Under the pieces are notes generated by a model that worked only from the letters and a program-made list of their open reading frames with translations, searched no databases and had not been told where the DNA came from. This document shows, piece by piece, positions 60,053 through 64,000 of a stretch of 64,000 nucleotides of DNA. Position 1 is the first letter of the stretch, and every line of letters starts with the position of its first letter. Source of the stretch: UBA5018 sp947463165 (lineage in GTDB: Bacteria > Cyanobacteriota > Cyanobacteriia > PCC-6307 > Cyanobiaceae); contig CALRTY020000014.1 of NCBI GenBank assembly GCA_943371245.1, positions 14,528 through 78,527 on the forward strand, written 5' to 3'. The position numbers and the translations under genes are program-made.

Positions 60053-61633
60053 ATGCCATCGCTGCTGGCAGACCTGGGGGGAGCTGGGCTGGCTATGCCG
60101 AGCATGGGCGATCTGAGCCTGCAGCTGAATGCCGGGGCGATCGCCCCGGAGGCGGCGGTGCTGCTCGCCCTGCTGATCTCGCTACTGGTGGATCTGGCGG
60201 GTGAAAAAGCGGCCAGCCGCTGGGTGCCGCCCGTTTGCTACGGGGGCCTGGGCGCGGCCCTGGTGCTGCTGGCGCTGCAGTGGAACTCCCCCCTGGCGCC
60301 CTCCTTTTTTGGTGGTTTCCTGGCCGACAACCTGGCGGTGGCCTTCCGGGCCGTGGTAGCCGCCTCCACCTTGATCACTCTGCTGCTGAGTTGGCGCTAC
60401 GTGGAGCGCAGCGGCACCCCGGTGGGCGAGTACGCAGCGATCCTGCTGGCCGCCACCGTGGGGGCAATGATTCTCTGTGGCTCCACCGATCTGGTGAGCA
60501 TCTTTATTTCGCTGGAAACCCTCTCGGTTTCCAGTTATTTGTTGGCGGGCTACATGAAGCGCGACGCCCGCAGTTCTGAGGCAGCTCTTAAATATTTATT
60601 GGTGGGTTCGGCGGCGGCGGCGGTGTTTCTCTATGGCGCTTCCCTGCTCTATGGCATCACCGGCGGTGCCACTGATCTGGCATCCATCTCTGTGGCGCTG
60701 CAGACCAGTGCCAAGCCGGTGGCGGCGCTTTCGCTGGTGTTTGTGCTGGCAACGGTGGCCTTCAAAATCGCCGCCGTGCCCTTTCACCAATGGACTCCCG
60801 ACGTCTACGAGGGCTCGCCCACGCCGGTGGTGGCCTTTTTATCGGTGGGCTCCAAGGCGGCAGGTTTTGCCCTGGCCCTGCGCATATTGGTGGGCTGTTT
60901 CGAGAGCTTCAACGAGCAGTGGAAGCTCCTGTTCACCGTGCTGGCGGTGCTGAGCATGGTGCTCGGCAACGTGGTGGCCCTGGCCCAAACCTCGATGAAG
61001 CGAATGCTGGCCTATAGCTCGATCGGCCAGGCTGGATTTGTGATGATCGGCATGGTTTGCGGCACCGAGGATGGCTTTGCGGCCATGGTGCTCTATTTGG
61101 CGGCATATTTATTTATGAATCTTGGCGCCTTTGCCTGCATCATTCTCTTCTCATTGCGCACCGGCTCAGATCGAATTGCAGATTATGCCGGCCTCTACCA
61201 GAAGGATCCACTGATCACCCTGGGCCTCAGCCTTTGCCTGCTCTCCTTGGGTGGAATTCCGCCGATGCTCGGCTTCTTCGGCAAGATTTACCTGTTCTTT
61301 GCCGGCTGGGCTGACCACCAGTACCTGCTGGTAGTAGTTGGACTAGTCACCTCCGTTGTTTCGATCTACTACTACATCTCCGTAATTAAGATGATGGTGG
61401 TGAAGGAGCCCCATGAGGCGTCTGATGTGGTAAAGGCCTATCCAGCTATCACCTGGAACCTGGCTGGCATGCCCTCGCTGCGCGCCGCTCTGGTGGGCTG
61501 TGTACTGGTAACAGCGGTGGGCGGAATTTTATCTAATCCCCTGTTTATCTGGGCCAGCAGCACCGTGGCCGGTACGCCGATATTGCAACAGGCCATAGCT
61601 GCCTCCGGCGGCGGCCCAGCCGCCCTGGGCTAA
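60053..61633 (+). CDS. ndhB: NAD(P)H-quinone oxidoreductase subunit 2 (NdhB)
   Basis: NdhB is a proton-pumping membrane subunit of the cyanobacterial NDH-1 complex (respiration, cyclic electron flow, CO2 uptake). The 526-residue product has about 14 hydrophobic helices and the antiporter-like core: STDLVSIFISLETLSVSSYL, YLLVGSAAAAVFLYGASLLY, FKIAAVPFHQWTPDVYEGSP (the key Lys and HQWTPDVYEGSPT motif), MLAYSSIGQAGFVMIGMVCG and LCLLSLGGIPPMLGFFGKIY. I chose the ATG at 60053 over a GTG at 60008. It is divergent from topA by 153 bp, and the ABC ATPase starts right after its TAA. Confidence 0.95.
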   Translation: MPSLLADLGGAGLAMPSMGDLSLQLNAGAIAPEAAVLLALLISLLVDLAGEKAASRWVPPVCYGGLGAALVLLALQWNSPLAPSFFGGFLADNLAVAFRAVVAASTLITLLLSWRYVERSGTPVGEYAAILLAATVGAMILCGSTDLVSIFISLETLSVSSYLLAGYMKRDARSSEAALKYLLVGSAAAAVFLYGASLLYGITGGATDLASISVALQTSAKPVAALSLVFVLATVAFKIAAVPFHQWTPDVYEGSPTPVVAFLSVGSKAAGFALALRILVGCFESFNEQWKLLFTVLAVLSMVLGNVVALAQTSMKRMLAYSSIGQAGFVMIGMVCGTEDGFAAMVLYLAAYLFMNLGAFACIILFSLRTGSDRIADYAGLYQKDPLITLGLSLCLLSLGGIPPMLGFFGKIYLFFAGWADHQYLLVVVGLVTSVVSIYYYISVIKMMVVKEPHEASDVVKAYPAITWNLAGMPSLRAALVGCVLVTAVGGILSNPLFIWASSTVAGTPILQQAIAASGGGPAALG

Positions 61634-62497
61634 GTGGGTGCCCCGCCGGAAGCAGCTCCAACAGCTCCAATCGAAACACCCCTGGCAACAGCATTGCCAC
61701 CAGCCTCTAAACCAACATCATCACCGCCATCACCATTAGCATCTACAACAGTATCGCCAATACAATTAGTGGCCGCACAAACGCCTGTAGCCGAACTAAT
61801 CCAGGTTTGTAAGTATTACGGCGAAGGGGAGATGAGGGTTAAGGCCCTCGATCATCTCAGCCTCAGGGTTTGCCAAGGCGAATATGTGGCGGTGATGGGG
61901 GCATCGGGATCTGGCAAGAGCACGGCCATGAGCATTTTGGGCTGTCTGGATCGGCCCAGCAGCGGCAGCTACCGGCTCAACGGCAGGGCGATCGAGAGCC
62001 TCAGCGACGACCAGCTGGCCCTACTGCGCAACCGCGACCTGGGCTTTGTGTTTCAGCAATTTCACCTGCTGCCCCAGCTCAGTGCCCTGGAGAACGTGAT
62101 GCTGCCGATGGTGTACGCGGGTGTGCCCCTGGTGGAGCGGCGCCAGCGGGCGACCGCGGCCCTGGAGCGGGTGGGCCTGGCCCAGCGCCTGGCTAACAAA
62201 CCAAATCAACTGTCCGGCGGCCAGCAACAGCGGGTGGCGATCGCCAGGGCGATCATCAACAACCCGGCGCTGCTGTTGGCCGATGAACCCACCGGTGCCC
62301 TCGATTCCCGCACCACCTCCGAGGTGCTGGCCATTTTTGACGCCCTGCACCAGAGCGGCATCACCCTGGTGCTGGTGACCCATGAGCTGGAGGTGGCTTC
62401 GCGGGCCGAACGACTGGTGCAGTTCAAAGATGGCCAGCTGCTTGCCGATCGGCGCCGTTCTGCCGCGGCGACTGGCGGAGATTGGCAGTTGGATTGA
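61634..62497 (+). CDS. ABC transporter ATP-binding protein (LolD/MacB type)
   Basis: The 287-residue protein has an ATPase core with VKALDHLSLRVCQGEYVAVM, Walker A GASGSGKSTAMSILGCLDR, LRNRDLGFVFQQFHLLPQLS, the signature QLSGGQQQRVAIARAIINNP and Walker B LLLADEPTGALDSRT with switch His in VTHELEV. These features fit LolD/MacB exporters. The first 50 residues are low complexity (AAPTAPIETPLATALPPASK); a GTG at 61769 is an alternative start closer to the core. The GTG at 61634 follows the ndhB stop directly. Its last 74 bases overlap the AraC gene in antisense. No permease is in the window. Confidence 0.85.
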   Translation: MGAPPEAAPTAPIETPLATALPPASKPTSSPPSPLASTTVSPIQLVAAQTPVAELIQVCKYYGEGEMRVKALDHLSLRVCQGEYVAVMGASGSGKSTAMSILGCLDRPSSGSYRLNGRAIESLSDDQLALLRNRDLGFVFQQFHLLPQLSALENVMLPMVYAGVPLVERRQRATAALERVGLAQRLANKPNQLSGGQQQRVAIARAIINNPALLLADEPTGALDSRTTSEVLAIFDALHQSGITLVLVTHELEVASRAERLVQFKDGQLLADRRRSAAATGGDWQLD

Positions 62498-63485
62498 ACA
62501 GCTGCAACACCTCTGCACTGGTTAACTGGTCTTCGGCTGAGATTGGTTGGCGGCTCAGCCGGGTTTCGCGCGGCAACTCGCCGTAGCGTTCGCGATAGGC
62601 GGCGGCGATGCGCCCGGAAGCCCTCAGTCCCACCGCCTGACAGGCACTGGATACATCTTCGCCGTTCTGTAAGCGGCAGCGCAGGGCTTCGAGGCGCAAT
62701 TCTTGCAGGGTTTGAATCGGCGTTAGGTGGCATACCGCCTTGAAGGCAGACTGCAGGGTGCGCGCCGAGATGTGACAGGCCTGGCTGATCTGCTCCACGG
62801 TTAGGGGGCGATCGAGCTGTTGTTTCATGATGCCAATCGCTCGCACCACGTGTTCGTGGGAGGGATTATCGGCATCCAGGCTGCAGGCTTGCGAGCCCGC
62901 CAAGCTCACCAAGCTGTTTTGCAGCAGCAGCTCCAGGGAATTCACGAGGGCTGTGGCCATGGGGGTAAGCGGCTCAACGGCCAGGGCCAGCAAGCGACTG
63001 CAACATTGATGTAGCAGGGAGTGCTGGCTGGGCAGGGCGCTGGCCAGGCCAGACCAATCCGGATTGCCCAGGCCATGGGCCAAGGCCACACCGCGCAATT
63101 TGGTCAGTGAGCAGCTGAGCAGCAGCAGGTTGGCCTGGCCGCTGTGAACCGGCACCACCAGTCGATCCCCCGGCAGCAACACCCCCTCGTGGCGATGGCC
63201 CGGATGCAACTGGGAGCCGGTGTATTCCGGCCAGCTGAACTGGCCTTCCCTTCCCAGCACCACCAATAGGCGATCCTTGGGCACATGCAGGCTGAAACGG
63301 GATAGGTTTTCCAGGCCTAGATCCAGCACACCCAGGCATCCCTGATGGCTGACGCCCTTTAGCAACGGGGGCTGGGCACTGGATTTAGCAAAAAAGTGAA
63401 GCTTAAACTGCCTAATCCAGAAATCTAAATCTTCCGGAGATGGCAAGCCCTTAGGGCCGCCGGGCATCTTAATCAATTCAGCCAT
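62424..63485 (-). CDS. AraC-family transcriptional regulator
   Basis: The 353-residue protein has a beta-type N-terminal ligand domain (GCLGVLDLGLENLSRFSLHV, GHRHEGVLLPGDRLVVPVHS). At residues about 220-320 a double helix-turn-helix appears: LTVEQISQACHISARTLQSA, FKAVCHLTPIQTLQELRLEA, DVSSACQAVGLRASGRIAAA. This is a typical AraC/XylS DNA-binding domain. The last roughly 35 residues (SAEDQLTSAEVLQLFNPTAN) extend past it and are encoded on the strand opposite the end of the ABC ATPase gene. The effector is unknown. It converges on that ATPase gene and so may regulate it, which is inference. Confidence 0.88.
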   Translation of the reverse strand: MAELIKMPGGPKGLPSPEDLDFWIRQFKLHFFAKSSAQPPLLKGVSHQGCLGVLDLGLENLSRFSLHVPKDRLLVVLGREGQFSWPEYTGSQLHPGHRHEGVLLPGDRLVVPVHSGQANLLLLSCSLTKLRGVALAHGLGNPDWSGLASALPSQHSLLHQCCSRLLALAVEPLTPMATALVNSLELLLQNSLVSLAGSQACSLDADNPSHEHVVRAIGIMKQQLDRPLTVEQISQACHISARTLQSAFKAVCHLTPIQTLQELRLEALRCRLQNGEDVSSACQAVGLRASGRIAAAYRERYGELPRETRLSRQPISAEDQLTSAEVLQLFNPTANLRQSPRQNGADRQAAGHL

Positions 63486-63950
63486 TTTACCTTACTGGCG
63501 CAGTGGCAAAGGTAGGGAGTTTGGACTTGGTCTCTAGATCTCTTGAAGGCTCCACCCTACAGAACGATCTGAAAAAAAACAAGCGTGCCGAGGTTGCCTA
63601 AAAATATGCCGATCTGGCCGCGGGGGTGCTATTATGCCCGCCCTAGCCAGGGCATCTAAGCATGGCGTCTCGCATCTCGCCAGCCCAGAAGGGCCCAGCC
63701 ACGCCAGGCCATCTAGGTGGGCCCATGGCTCAAGCCCGATAATTGCCTCCAGTCCACCACACTCCTTTACCTTGCCAAACCTGAGGGCTTTGCCAAATCT
63801 GAGAGTCCTCACAAACCTGCCAGTAAAACCGATGAGCCAAGCCCCAGGGGCCAGCAGGCGATCAGGGCGGCCCATAAAAAAGCCAGGCCTAAGCCTGGCT
63901 TAAATAGTTTATCCAAAGATTACCCAATCCCAGGGATAAAGGTGCAAAAA
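63486..63950. other. Gene-free region with diverged repeats
   Basis: No convincing coding sequence. Near 63770-63830 the words ttgccaaacctgag, tttgccaaatctgag and cacaaacctgcc recur at roughly 17-nt steps. Around 63650-63690 catggcgtctcgcatctcgcc shows a similar local duplication. The AraC promoter must lie at its left edge. Confidence 0.5.
63870..63901 (-). terminator. Rho-independent terminator of the gene entering from the right
   Basis: Read on the minus strand: stem aagccaggc (63901-63893) and gcctggctt (63888-63880) with a four-base loop, followed by ttttta. It lies about 50 bp beyond the stop at 63951-63953. Confidence 0.7.
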
Positions 63951-64000
63951 TCAGATCAGGGTGATCCTGTTGCCGCCGGCAGCCAGCCAGGCATTGAGTA
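63951..64000 (-). CDS. 3' end of an unidentified gene (cut by window end)
   Basis: On the minus strand the sequence ends LNAWLAAGGNRITLI followed by TGA at 63951-63953. A strong terminator hairpin lies 50 bp downstream, which supports a real gene end here. Only 15 codons are visible, so no family can be named. Another frame is open across the same bases, so the choice of frame rests on the stop position relative to the terminator. Confidence 0.35.
   Translation of the reverse strand, partial: LNAWLAAGGNRITLI

Noticed and set aside
63634..63903. 89-codon frame upstream of the AraC gene
   Set aside because: It reads through the local repeats and the terminator hairpin.

Overview
The window looks like chromosomal DNA of a high-GC unicellular cyanobacterium of the Synechococcus/Cyanobium (picocyanobacterial) group. 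It carries NdhB of the photosynthetic NDH-1 complex, an RpaB-type response regulator, an aa3-type cytochrome oxidase cluster preceded by ctaA-ctaB, a cyAbrB regulator, a Nif11-domain protein, several cyanobacteria-restricted small families (DUF3188-, DUF3122- and DUF2232-like) and the cyanobacterial ergothioneine locus. Species cannot be named from sequence reading alone.

Layout. 0-5.2 kb: 3' end of ahcY, ssb on the minus strand, then mreB-mreC-mreD and a lipoprotein solute-binding protein. 5.5-9.2 kb: an RpaB-like regulator, lysS, a conserved small protein and a VapBC-type toxin-antitoxin pair. 9.4-12.5 kb: a minus-strand operon with ATGA overlaps, egtB-egtD plus two small hercynine-associated proteins, divergent from a cysteine synthase. 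The latter is followed by an atypical membrane-anchored protein kinase. 15.8-20.6 kb: smpB divergent from ruvB, then a TPR protein, an M20 amidohydrolase, a small membrane protein and a HEAT-repeat protein.

21.1-29.5 kb is an accessory island: rfbF-rfbG-rfbH and a reductase/epimerase for a CDP-3,6-dideoxyhexose, two AT-rich paralogous genes of an unrecognised glycosyltransferase-like family, and a graveyard holding a frameshifted ISAs1-type transposase and long hairpins. 29.5-37.5 kb: ftsH, an SRAP/YedK protein, a Nif11 protein, a DUF427 protein, then a minus-strand run GH116 glucosidase - DUF3122 protein - ribD. 38-48.9 kb: an orphan groEL, nanE, an ABC-2 transporter, ctaB-ctaA, divergent ctaC-ctaD-ctaE, and a cyAbrB protein with an unusual acidic tail.

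49-64 kb: a frameshifted VOC-family gene, an HdeD-like membrane protein, ribE, a bifunctional-nuclease-domain protein overlapping an aldo/keto reductase with two Fe-S clusters, and a minus-strand operon topA - lipoprotein - DUF2232 - CobT-like - Tat/lipoprotein binding protein. Then come ndhB, a MacB/LolD-type ABC ATPase, an AraC-family regulator whose 3' end overlaps the ATPase gene in antisense, and the 3' end of an unidentified gene.

The most striking genome-scale pattern is the repeated occurrence of short, locally unique tandem repeats (mostly 14-21 nt). They lie between genes (471-498, 9315-9360, 21145-21193, 32139-32172, 32298-32367, 53272-53340, 55704-55745) and apparently also inside coding sequences as low-complexity extensions (RuvB N-terminus, CysK C-terminus, CtaA N-terminus, an ABC ATPase insert, the cyAbrB tail). 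No tRNA, rRNA or CRISPR array was seen.
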